Made by a program: the position numbers and the translations under genes. Shown here one piece after another: positions 25,740 through 33,398 of a stretch of DNA of 46,721 nt. Position 1 is the first letter of the stretch, and each line of letters opens with the position of its first letter. The stretch covers positions 1 through 46,721 of the forward strand of contig JAVBKV010000062.1 in assembly GCA_031553885.1 (NCBI GenBank), in the 5' to 3' direction. The DNA comes from JAVBKV01 sp031553885 (GTDB lineage Bacteria > Bacteroidota > Bacteroidia > Bacteroidales > Azobacteroidaceae). Below the pieces are notes generated by a model that saw only the letters and a list, made by a program, of their open reading frames with translations, searched no databases and was not told where the DNA came from.

Positions 25740-26249
25740 ATGAGCAACAAAGGTATATTTTACGGTTCTTCTACCGGTAATACACAGAATGCGGCCGCAT
25801 TAATCGCGATAGGCCTGGGTGTTGGTAAAAGCGATGTATTTGATATTTCCAACGTTACCCCCGAATTGTTAATGGGTTATGACGTGTTGATTTTCGGTTC
25901 CTCAACCTGGGGATTCGGTGATTTACAGGACGATTGGGACGGTTTTATCGGTAAATTTGAAAAAATGGACTTGTCGGGTAAAAAAGTGGCTGTGTTCGGA
26001 ACAGGAGATTCCTCTTCGTATTCCGATACCTTTTGCGATGCTGTCGGGATCATTGCCGAAGCAGTGGAAAAAGCCGGAGCCATCCTTATCGGAAAGGGGA
26101 CGGATGCATCGGATTATTCTTTTGACAGTTCGAAGGCCGTCAGCGATGGTGTTTTTTGTGGATTACCCTTAGATGAAGATAATGAATCCGGGAAAACCGG
26201 CGAGCGGATCAATCGCTGGGTGAAACAACTGAAATCAGAGTGGGATTGA
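25740..26249 (+). CDS. fldA: flavodoxin
   Basis: 169 residues, the length of long-chain flavodoxins. The FMN phosphate loop GSSTGNTQNAA is at 9-19, with SSTWGFGDLQDDWD (about 54-67) and FGTGDSSSYSDTFCDA (about 86-101) as the isoalloxazine loops. It is a soluble low-potential electron carrier that replaces ferredoxin, typically induced when iron is scarce. It is first in a co-directional run with an imelysin and a di-haem protein, which supports an iron-limitation theme. Confidence 0.95.
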   Translation: MSNKGIFYGSSTGNTQNAAALIAIGLGVGKSDVFDISNVTPELLMGYDVLIFGSSTWGFGDLQDDWDGFIGKFEKMDLSGKKVAVFGTGDSSSYSDTFCDAVGIIAEAVEKAGAILIGKGTDASDYSFDSSKAVSDGVFCGLPLDEDNESGKTGERINRWVKQLKSEWD

Positions 26250-26857
26250 TTCCCGGAAAATGTAAAATAGTAATTATTGAGCCATCGCCTGTTGTCCGAC
26301 AGGGACTCAGGGTGTTGATCGATGAACAGCCTGAGTTTGCTGTTTGGAATTTGTATTGCGACTTACAAAGTTTTCAGGAAAACCACGCAGGTTTTGTTCC
26401 GGATGTTATCCTGATCAATCCCGGAGTCATTGATTTTCACAAACAATTTTCCATCCGGACATTATTTACTGATTATTTCAAATCCCTTTTTGTTGCGATT
26501 CTTTATAAATATGTTAACCACCAGACATTGACTGATTTTAACGGAGTCCTGGATATCTACGACGATGAGCAGACTATGATCGGAAAACTGCATGAAATCA
26601 TAAAAACAAACCAAGGCCGGGAAAACCGGGATAATGATAATAACCGGGATTTGTCTGAGAGGGAAAAGGAAATCCTTACTTCAGTAGCTCAGGGGCTGAC
26701 AAATAAAGAAATTGCCGATCAATACCATATATCTGTCCATACCGTAGTTTCTCACCGGAAGAATATTACCCGGAAAATCGGCGTAAAAACCGTTTCCGGG
26801 CTTACCGTATATGCCATCTTAAACAACCTGATTTCCCAGGAAGATTTGATACTGTAA
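26240..26857 (+). CDS. LuxR-type regulator with degenerate receiver domain
   Basis: 205 residues from a GTG at 26240; an alternative TTG at 26246 overlaps the flavodoxin stop as TTGA. Either way the gene overlaps flavodoxin and is translationally coupled. Residues 8-120 resemble a receiver domain (IVIIEPSPVVRQGL), but the expected phosphoacceptor Asp after PDVILI is Asn60 and the usual acidic pocket is Glu/Pro-Ser, so phosphorylation is unlikely. The C-terminal LuxR/NarL HTH is intact (LSEREKEILTSVAQGLTNKE, then HISVHTVVSHRKNI). Probably a transcription factor using a non-phosphate signal; its target may be its own operon. Confidence 0.85.
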   Translation: MGLIPGKCKIVIIEPSPVVRQGLRVLIDEQPEFAVWNLYCDLQSFQENHAGFVPDVILINPGVIDFHKQFSIRTLFTDYFKSLFVAILYKYVNHQTLTDFNGVLDIYDDEQTMIGKLHEIIKTNQGRENRDNDNNRDLSEREKEILTSVAQGLTNKEIADQYHISVHTVVSHRKNITRKIGVKTVSGLTVYAILNNLISQEDLIL

Positions 26858-26897
26858 CTTTTTATACCTACTATTCCGGACCGATAACGCCGGGCTA

Positions 26898-26913
26898 TAC
26901 CAATATGTTGGTA
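26898..26913. promoter_or_regulatory. 16-bp dyad upstream of the porin
   Basis: TACCAATATGTTGGTA has 6-bp arms TACCAA/TTGGTA around four bases, lying between the regulator and porin genes. It could bind a dimeric regulator such as the LuxR protein encoded just upstream. Confidence 0.35.
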
Positions 26914-26958
26914 CGGGCGTTTCAAAATTCTTCTGAAATTTACCAAACATACGGGATT

Positions 26959-26985
26959 GCAGGAATTTCAAAAAAGCAGGAATTT
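26959..26985 (+). repeat. direct repeat GCAGGAATTT x2
   Basis: GCAGGAATTT occurs at 26959-26968 and 26976-26985 (17-base period), 19-45 bases before the porin start. No TAnnTTTG promoter is seen between the regulator and the porin. Confidence 0.4.
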
Positions 26986-27004
26986 TGTGAAAAAATTAAA
27001 ATTT

Positions 27005-28324
27005 ATGCAAAAGCACCTGTTTTTCTTTCTACTTTTTGTATCGGTCACTTTCCTCTTAAAAGCACAAAATACCCCTAACAGCAATCCATCCGGATTAAAA
27101 AAAGATACCGTTTTTGTTTCTGCACCCACCTCTTCCCGATTTCAGTTCGGAGGTTATGGAGAAGCTGTTATGCAACGGATGTTTTACAGCGACAATGCTG
27201 CCCGGTATGCTTATCCTGAAAGTTATAAGAATGAAACGCACGGGCGTTTTGATTTACCTCATGTGGTATTCTATACGGCTTATGATTTTGGCAAAGGTTG
27301 GAAAATGTCGGCAGAGATAGAATTTGAACACGGCGGAACCGGTTCTACGTATGAGATCGAAAACGCTGAAGCCGGTGAATACGAAATTGAAATTGAAAAA
27401 GGAGGTGAAGTTGCCATTGAGCAATTCTGGATAGAGAAGACTTTTGCTCCTTATGCCAATTTACGGATGGGGCATATCATCGTGCCTGTCGGTCTTACCA
27501 ATACCTACCATATTCCTACGGAGTTTTTCTCGGTATTGCGTCCTGAAGAAGAATCTTCCATTTTACCTTGTACCTGGCATGAAATGGGAATTAGTTTTTG
27601 GGGACGAACCAAAAAATGGCGTTACGAAATACAGTTTCTTGCCGGGCTTGATGCGGAACGGTTCAGTAATGCCGATTGGGTAGCTCAGGGAGCCGTCTCT
27701 CCCTATGAATTTAAAATTGCCAATGTATATGCCGGAGCTTTCCGGTTTGAAAATTATTCGGTTAAAGGCTTGCGTATCGGAATGAGCGGATATTGTGGAG
27801 AAAGCGCTGTCAACAGTCTGAAATCATCGCGTTACAAAAACCGCAATGTGAAGGGAATTGTTACCATTGGTTCTTTGGATGCTGTGTATAACGATCATAA
27901 CGTGTTGGCCCGTGCTAATTTTATCTATGGAAATTTAGGAGGTTCGTATGATATTTCTTATGTAAACAAACACCTGCCTTCAGCCAGTCCTTCTCCCCGT
28001 ACTGATGTGGCCTCTGATGTTTTAAGCTATTATGTGGAAGCTGGTTATAATATTTTTTCCTTCTTCGATAAATTCAATAACAAAAAAGAAAAGCTATACA
28101 TCTACGGACATTACGGTTACTATGATTCCATGTATAAAACAGCTGATGGAATCACACCCAAAGGCTGGTGTGAAAAAAGAATAACGAGTGTCGGGTTTAA
28201 TTATTTCCCGATGAAAGAACTGGTTATTAAGGGTGAATATTCAATGCGGAAAATGAATACTCCTTACAACGATGAGCCGACCCTTTCGCTGGGTATCGGA
28301 TATGCAGGCCTGTTTTCAAAATAA
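27005..28324 (+). CDS. outer-membrane porin-like beta-barrel protein
   Basis: 440 residues from the ATG at 27005, where the signal peptide MQKHLFFFLLFVSVTFLLKA begins. The mature protein opens with FQFGGYGEAVMQRMF, then amphipathic strands with aromatic ends, and a terminal strand finishing SLGIGYAGLF, as in 16-18-stranded porins (phosphate-selective porin O/P-like). It contains an acidic loop (about 119-140, many Glu). It precedes imelysin by 30 bases. A role in letting iron or another metal species reach the periplasmic imelysin is an inference from context. Confidence 0.78.
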   Translation: MQKHLFFFLLFVSVTFLLKAQNTPNSNPSGLKKDTVFVSAPTSSRFQFGGYGEAVMQRMFYSDNAARYAYPESYKNETHGRFDLPHVVFYTAYDFGKGWKMSAEIEFEHGGTGSTYEIENAEAGEYEIEIEKGGEVAIEQFWIEKTFAPYANLRMGHIIVPVGLTNTYHIPTEFFSVLRPEEESSILPCTWHEMGISFWGRTKKWRYEIQFLAGLDAERFSNADWVAQGAVSPYEFKIANVYAGAFRFENYSVKGLRIGMSGYCGESAVNSLKSSRYKNRNVKGIVTIGSLDAVYNDHNVLARANFIYGNLGGSYDISYVNKHLPSASPSPRTDVASDVLSYYVEAGYNIFSFFDKFNNKKEKLYIYGHYGYYDSMYKTADGITPKGWCEKRITSVGFNYFPMKELVIKGEYSMRKMNTPYNDEPTLSLGIGYAGLFSK

Positions 28325-28354
28325 ATGATTGTAAAAACACTAATATAAAGTAAC

Positions 28355-29533
28355 ATGACAACGAGAATTTTTTTCAGAAATGTAGTTCGGGGAATTTTAT
28401 CCCTGGTGTTAATTGCGGGATTGGTTTCGTGTGAAGACGACAATAACAACAAAAATCCCAATAATGATACTCTTTATAAAGATATCCTCAATAATTATGT
28501 AGAAACGACGGTTGTGCCCACTTATAAAAAACTGGCGGAAGCTTCACTGGTAATGCGTTCCACTACCCGGGAATTAAAGAACAATCCAACGGCAACAACG
28601 ATGAAGGCTGCTGCTGATGCGTGGATGGCGGCTCGTATCGAGTGGGAGCTGAGTGAGGCGTTTCTTTTCGGCCCTGTAGGCGAGCATGCATTGAACATCG
28701 ATGCACACATCGACTCCTGGCCACTGGAACTGAATGATATCCTTCAATCGATTAATTCGGGTGCCAATATAACCGGTAAGGAAGCCTGGCTTTTAGAGCC
28801 GGAAGTCATCGGTTTTCACGTTACCGAATACCTTTTATACCGTGAGGGCAAGGCTCGCCCGGTAGAAGACCTGATCGCCAAGCCGGCCGAATTCAATTAT
28901 TTAGTAGCAGCAACGGACGCTCTGGTTTGGGATTGTGTACTGGCTTATGCAGCATGGATCGGAGAGAGTAACCTTCCGTCGGATATGAAATCCGTATTCC
29001 GGGAAAACCAGGACATTGTCAATCACCTGGAAGAAAATCCTGATTTCAAGAATTTTTCCCAGACACTTAAGAACGGAGCCGGTATTTATAAAGGAAATAT
29101 AAGTTCCGCATTAGGTGAAATTGCCGGTGGAGCCGCTGAAATTGCCGGTGAAGTAGGAGCTACAAAAATCGCCTCCCCTTATGAAGGTCAGAAAGTGGAA
29201 GACGTAGAATCCTGGTACAGCTGGCATTCGCTGGATGACTATACGAATAACATCTTGAGTATCAAGAATGCTTACCTGGGAGGATTGAATGACAATTCCC
29301 GCACTTCTGTTTCTTTTAGTACTTATGTGGCCCGGGTAAATCCGACTTTAGATAAACAGATCAAAGAAAAAATCGAAGATTGTCTGGTTAAAATTGCAGC
29401 AATTGGTACCGGTGGGAAATCTTTTTATGAGGTAGTGAAAACGCAAACTAATAAGGCGCAGGTAGAAGCAGCGGTAGATGCCTGTTCGGAACTGGAAAGT
29501 GCATTTAAAACTGCACAAAGCATTATTGAATAA
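28355..29533 (+). CDS. imelysin family lipoprotein (M75-like)
   Basis: 392 residues. Lipobox GLVSC near residue 27 is followed by an Asn/Asp-rich linker. The imelysin domain carries the GxHxxE motif as GFHVTE (153-158) and a WSWHSLDDY-type second half. Imelysin-like proteins, including the C-terminal domain of EfeO, are linked to periplasmic iron uptake rather than proteolysis. The gene sits between a porin and a di-haem lipoprotein, with 30- and 47-base gaps, so one operon is likely. Confidence 0.9.
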   Translation: MTTRIFFRNVVRGILSLVLIAGLVSCEDDNNNKNPNNDTLYKDILNNYVETTVVPTYKKLAEASLVMRSTTRELKNNPTATTMKAAADAWMAARIEWELSEAFLFGPVGEHALNIDAHIDSWPLELNDILQSINSGANITGKEAWLLEPEVIGFHVTEYLLYREGKARPVEDLIAKPAEFNYLVAATDALVWDCVLAYAAWIGESNLPSDMKSVFRENQDIVNHLEENPDFKNFSQTLKNGAGIYKGNISSALGEIAGGAAEIAGEVGATKIASPYEGQKVEDVESWYSWHSLDDYTNNILSIKNAYLGGLNDNSRTSVSFSTYVARVNPTLDKQIKEKIEDCLVKIAAIGTGGKSFYEVVKTQTNKAQVEAAVDACSELESAFKTAQSIIE

Positions 29534-29580
29534 TTGTGATTTTCTCAGTTGTTTTTATAAATGGAGTAATGAAAGAATTT

Positions 29581-31110
29581 ATGACAAGATATTTTAAAAT
29601 TATAATGTTGGTATTATCATTTTCAGTGGTAATAACTGCGTGCGACGATGATGACTCCGATGGAAAAAAGACTAAAAAAGAATATTCCGAAGAGTGGTAT
29701 TCCGGAGGTAAAAACGGTACGGTGTTCGATGCCACTTCCCGGGCTTACAAGCAACCGATGCCGGTCATCGAGGAAGATGCTGTCCTGTATAAGGATTTTA
29801 TGCGCGGGGAACAGCTTTTTGTTAAAAGCTTCGTGACACAGGAAGGTATGGGTTATTCGGGCCTTGGTCCGGTGTATATCCGCAAATCCTGTATTGCCTG
29901 CCATCCCAGCTATGGAGGTCGTGGTAAACGTGTTGATAAATACGATTCCAACAACAGCCAGAACGGATATTTACTCATGGTCTATGATCCGACGCAACCG
30001 GGATTGCCGTTAGCAACCAAGTATTTTACAGGAATGACTCAAACCCGTGCGGTTACTCCGTTTAAAGCTCCGATTGATGAATCGGGTATAAGTATACAAT
30101 GGCTTACCCATATCGATGAACATGGAAATAAATACGAGGATGGGACTCCTTACAGCGCCGGTACTCCTTATGCGGGAACGCTGATTTATCCCCAAGTAAG
30201 CATTGCTCAACGTGCTATCCTGTTTCCGGATTTCGATATGAGTAAACATGCGGCCTGTCTGGAAGCCACGATTGGTATTTATGGTACAGGCCTGCTGGAT
30301 GCTATTTCGGACGAAGACCTGCGCGAAGAGCATCAGAGGCAGCAAGCCCGTGGTTATTGCATGGGAGTCATTGGTGCCGATATCGACGAAACAGGTCTTA
30401 ATCCGTACTATCCCGGTAAGCACCCCGGACGTTTTACTTACCTGTGTACACGTGCCACCCTGGATAACGGCCCGGGTGCCAATGCCATCTGGAACATTAC
30501 CAACGTAACACGTGAAGACCGGAGGTACAACTACATTACGGAAGAATATGCCAAAGTAATGTCCAAAGATCCGGAAGTTCAACAAGCATTGGGCAAGAAC
30601 GAAGGAGAAATTTTCAGCGATCTGATGTCGAAAAGTCTGAAACCCGAAATGTCGATGGAAGATTTTGATGCCTTGATGGTCTGGCACCGTGGTCTGGCGG
30701 TTCCGGCTGCTCGTAACCTGGACGATGAGACTGTACAACGGGGGCGTAAGTTGTTTTATGAAACCGGATGTACGGCTTGTCACCGACCGTCTTGGACCAC
30801 ACGGAGCAACTACAAACCGCTCCCTGCTATTTCAAATCAAAAGATATATCCCTATACGGATTTGTTGCGTCACGACCTGGATCTGGTCGAGCCCGGGCGA
30901 GCTAAAGTTTGCCGGACTACTCCGCTATGGGGACGTGGCCTTATGTCGGTTACTTCCGGATATTCGGATATGCTTCACGACCTGCGTGCCCGCAATTATG
31001 AAGAGGCGATTGTCTGGCACGGGGGAGAAGCTAAACAGGCAAAAGAAAAATTCAGGGCCATGTCGAAAGAAGACAGGGAAGCTTTGATTAAATTCCTGGA
31101 AGCGATTTGA
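29581..31110 (+). CDS. di-haem c-type oxidoreductase lipoprotein (DUF1111 type)
   Basis: 509 residues from the ATG at 29581, chosen because MTRYFKIIMLVLSFSVVITAC forms a lipoprotein signal (Cys 21); GTG at 29536 is not favoured. Two haem c motifs, C104IACH108 and C397TACH401, match the DUF1111/thiol oxidoreductase family related to di-haem peroxidases. Such genes recur next to imelysins. It may oxidise or reduce iron during uptake, in partnership with the imelysin; the reaction is unproven. Last gene of the operon. Confidence 0.9.
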   Translation: MTRYFKIIMLVLSFSVVITACDDDDSDGKKTKKEYSEEWYSGGKNGTVFDATSRAYKQPMPVIEEDAVLYKDFMRGEQLFVKSFVTQEGMGYSGLGPVYIRKSCIACHPSYGGRGKRVDKYDSNNSQNGYLLMVYDPTQPGLPLATKYFTGMTQTRAVTPFKAPIDESGISIQWLTHIDEHGNKYEDGTPYSAGTPYAGTLIYPQVSIAQRAILFPDFDMSKHAACLEATIGIYGTGLLDAISDEDLREEHQRQQARGYCMGVIGADIDETGLNPYYPGKHPGRFTYLCTRATLDNGPGANAIWNITNVTREDRRYNYITEEYAKVMSKDPEVQQALGKNEGEIFSDLMSKSLKPEMSMEDFDALMVWHRGLAVPAARNLDDETVQRGRKLFYETGCTACHRPSWTTRSNYKPLPAISNQKIYPYTDLLRHDLDLVEPGRAKVCRTTPLWGRGLMSVTSGYSDMLHDLRARNYEEAIVWHGGEAKQAKEKFRAMSKEDREALIKFLEAI

Positions 31111-31137
31111 CAACCTCAAAGGTTAAGAAATAAATTA

Positions 31138-31238
31138 ACCGCAAAGAGCGCAAAGGATTTCGCAAAGTACGCAAATGTAAAATAGTTGTTTTCAACCAAT
31201 TTTGCGCTCTTTGCGAAATCCTTTGCGCTCTTTGCGGT
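31138..31238. repeat. 30-bp perfect inverted repeat between convergent genes
   Basis: 31138-31167 and 31209-31238 are perfect reverse complements over 30 bp, built from CGCAAAG-type units, with a 41-base loop whose edges extend the pairing imperfectly. It lies between the convergent di-haem and GH16 genes and could be a bidirectional terminator. The GCAAAG composition also resembles dispersed intergenic repeats known from Bacteroidota. Confidence 0.8.
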
Positions 31239-31254
31239 AAAAAAAGATAATTTG

Positions 31255-32076
31255 TTATTGAAATACCCTGACGTAGTCGATTTTGTATTCCTGTGGCAGC
31301 TTGGTGAGGTCAACGCCTTTAGAACCGCCCCAGGCACCTCCGAAAGCAAAGTTAATAATCAGGTAGAAAGGCTGATCGAACGGCCATGCTTCCCACCCGG
31401 GTTCGTTATTGCTGACCGAGAAAACCCGTTGGCTGTCCATATACCAATCGATCCGGTCTTCAAACCATTCCACGGCATAAACATGAAAGGAAGTGTGAGC
31501 ATCATCGGATTGAACGGAAGTGCCTCTTCCTGTATTTTTAGTGTGGTTGTACTTTTCGGAATGAAGGTTGAAGTATACCTTTTGAGGTTCGTATCCCACG
31601 TATTCCATAATGTCGATTTCTCCGCTTTTGGGCCATCCTCCGTAGGTGTTTCCGGCGGGCATCATCCAGATCGCCGGCCAGGTGCCCAAACAGGACGGTA
31701 CTTGCGCCCGGACTTCAATCCGTCCGTATTTCCAATCGGCTTTGTTTCTGGTGAGGATGCTTGCAGAAGTAACGGGTCGTATATCTCCATCGACAAGTGC
31801 GGAGTCGTTGAGCGCTTTTATGGTTAGACAACCGTCTTTAATCCAGGTGTTTTCTGTCCGTTGAACCGTGTAATACTGCATTTCTTTGTTTCTTTTGTAA
31901 CCTCTTTCATAACTCCAACGACTGGAATCGGGGAGGCCATCCTTATCAAACTCGTCGGCCCATACGAGGCGTTTGTATTGACCCGATCCTCCCGGAAACG
32001 GAACGATTTGCTTATTTTCCGGCAAGGCATACATACAAGCAAATAAAAACGGAATAACTATAAAAAAAGCTTTCAT
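31255..32076 (-). CDS. GH16 family endo-beta-glucanase-like hydrolase
   Basis: 273 residues with an N-terminal signal; FLFAC (Cys 14) is a possible lipobox. The GH16 catalytic signature is E143-I-D145-I-M-E148, with Glu143 nucleophile and Glu148 acid/base. WPAIWMMP precedes it, and NFAFGGAWGG and the terminal IDYVRVFQ strand are laminarinase-like. It probably cleaves beta-1,3- or mixed-linkage glucans at the cell surface. Divergent from the esterase at 32181. Confidence 0.92.
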   Translation of the reverse strand: MKAFFIVIPFLFACMYALPENKQIVPFPGGSGQYKRLVWADEFDKDGLPDSSRWSYERGYKRNKEMQYYTVQRTENTWIKDGCLTIKALNDSALVDGDIRPVTSASILTRNKADWKYGRIEVRAQVPSCLGTWPAIWMMPAGNTYGGWPKSGEIDIMEYVGYEPQKVYFNLHSEKYNHTKNTGRGTSVQSDDAHTSFHVYAVEWFEDRIDWYMDSQRVFSVSNNEPGWEAWPFDQPFYLIINFAFGGAWGGSKGVDLTKLPQEYKIDYVRVFQ

Positions 32077-32098
32077 ACTAGTATCTGATAATTTTTTA

Positions 32099-32106
32099 CA
32101 AATCTA
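32099..32106 (-). promoter_or_regulatory. candidate -7 element for GH16
   Basis: TAGATTTG on the minus strand matches TAnnTTTG, 22 bases upstream of the GH16 start. Confidence 0.4.
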
Positions 32107-32128
32107 ATGTTTTTCTGAATTTTATTTA

Positions 32129-32136
32129 TAACTTTG
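32129..32136 (+). promoter_or_regulatory. candidate -7 element for the esterase gene
   Basis: TAACTTTG matches TAnnTTTG and lies 44 bases before the start codon; no clear -33 TTTG. Confidence 0.4.
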
Positions 32137-32180
32137 ATATTTTAAATATATAAATTAAGCTAAATTAGCAGAATAACTCA

Positions 32181-33371
32181 ATGAAGAAGATAATTGTATC
32201 AACACTGATCCTTCTGTTTTGTATTTCTTCTTATGCACAACAATCTTTGTGGAGCGGAAAAAATGTAACATCGCCGGAAGTAAATCCCGACCATACCGTA
32301 ACATTCCGGATGATTGCTCCGGAAGCAACCGTAGTACAGGTTACCGGAGATTTTCTACCTGAGCAGAAAGTCAAAACTTCTTTTGGGGAAATGGATGGCC
32401 CTGGTGTTGCTGACTTGAAAAAAGGAGAAAACGGAGTTTGGGAATATACGACTCCGGATCCGTTGGCTCCCGAATTGTACAGCTATTCGTTTATTGTCAA
32501 CGGCTTGAAAATGCCCGATCCTTCCAATGTTTACCTGATCCGGGATGTGGCGACTGTAACCAATGTGTTTTTGATTGACGGAGGACTTGCCGATTTTTAT
32601 AAAGTAAACAGTGTTCCTCACGGAACAATTACCAAGCGCTGGTATGAAAGTCCCTCGCTCCAAAAGACCCGAAGGATGACCATTTATACGCCTGCCGGAT
32701 ACGAAAACAGTAATCAGTCCTATCCTGTTTTTTACCTTCTTCATGGTATGGGTGGAGATGAGGAAGCCTGGATGATTCTGGGGCGCGCTTCGCAAATCCT
32801 GGACAATCTGATTGCGCAGGGTAAGGCCAAGCCGATGATTGTAGTGATGACCAATGGAAATGTCGATCAGGAAGCTGCTCCGGGAGAGTCTTCTCTGGGA
32901 TTTTACAAGCCGACCATGCAGTTACCGAGAACCATGGAGGGAAGTATGGAAACCAGTTTTCCGGATGTAGTCAATTTTATGGATTCCAACTACCGTACGA
33001 TCAAAAAGAAATCAGGCCGGGCCATTGCCGGATTATCCATGGGAGGATTCCACTCCCTGCATATTTCGAAGGAGTACCCTGATATGTTCGATTATGTGGG
33101 GTTGTTCTCCGCGGCTATCATGCCCCGTTCGGGAACTCAATCTCCCATTTACAAAAATATGGATGAAAAATTGAAGACTCAATTTGATAAAAAACCGAAA
33201 CTCTACTGGATTGCAATCGGTAAAACGGATTTTCTTTATAAAGCCAATGTCGATTACCGTCAGAAATTAGATGAAAAAGGATATCTGTACACTTACTTTG
33301 AGAATGAGGGAGGGCATATCTGGAGAAACTGGCGGATCTATCTTTACGAGTTTGCACAAAAACTGTTTTAA
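32181..33371 (+). CDS. CE1-like esterase with N-terminal E-set/CBM48-like domain
   Basis: 396 residues, signal peptide ending SYAQ (about 19). An N-terminal immunoglobulin-like domain (about 30-125, HTVTFRMIAPEATVVQVTGD, ELYSYSFIVNG) is followed by an alpha/beta-hydrolase of the feruloyl/acetylxylan esterase type. YLLHGMGG (about 184-191) is the oxyanion region, Ser286 in AGLSMGG the nucleophile and His379 in GGHIW the catalytic His. It likely removes feruloyl or acetyl groups from plant polysaccharides outside the cytoplasm. Confidence 0.88.
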   Translation: MKKIIVSTLILLFCISSYAQQSLWSGKNVTSPEVNPDHTVTFRMIAPEATVVQVTGDFLPEQKVKTSFGEMDGPGVADLKKGENGVWEYTTPDPLAPELYSYSFIVNGLKMPDPSNVYLIRDVATVTNVFLIDGGLADFYKVNSVPHGTITKRWYESPSLQKTRRMTIYTPAGYENSNQSYPVFYLLHGMGGDEEAWMILGRASQILDNLIAQGKAKPMIVVMTNGNVDQEAAPGESSLGFYKPTMQLPRTMEGSMETSFPDVVNFMDSNYRTIKKKSGRAIAGLSMGGFHSLHISKEYPDMFDYVGLFSAAIMPRSGTQSPIYKNMDEKLKTQFDKKPKLYWIAIGKTDFLYKANVDYRQKLDEKGYLYTYFENEGGHIWRNWRIYLYEFAQKLF

Positions 33372-33398
33372 ATAATTCCGGATTTTGAATTCTTTCCC

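Noticed and set aside
30010..30783. Long minus-strand open frame opposite the di-haem gene
   Set aside because: Antisense shadow; the plus strand encodes both CxxCH haem motifs and a lipoprotein signal.
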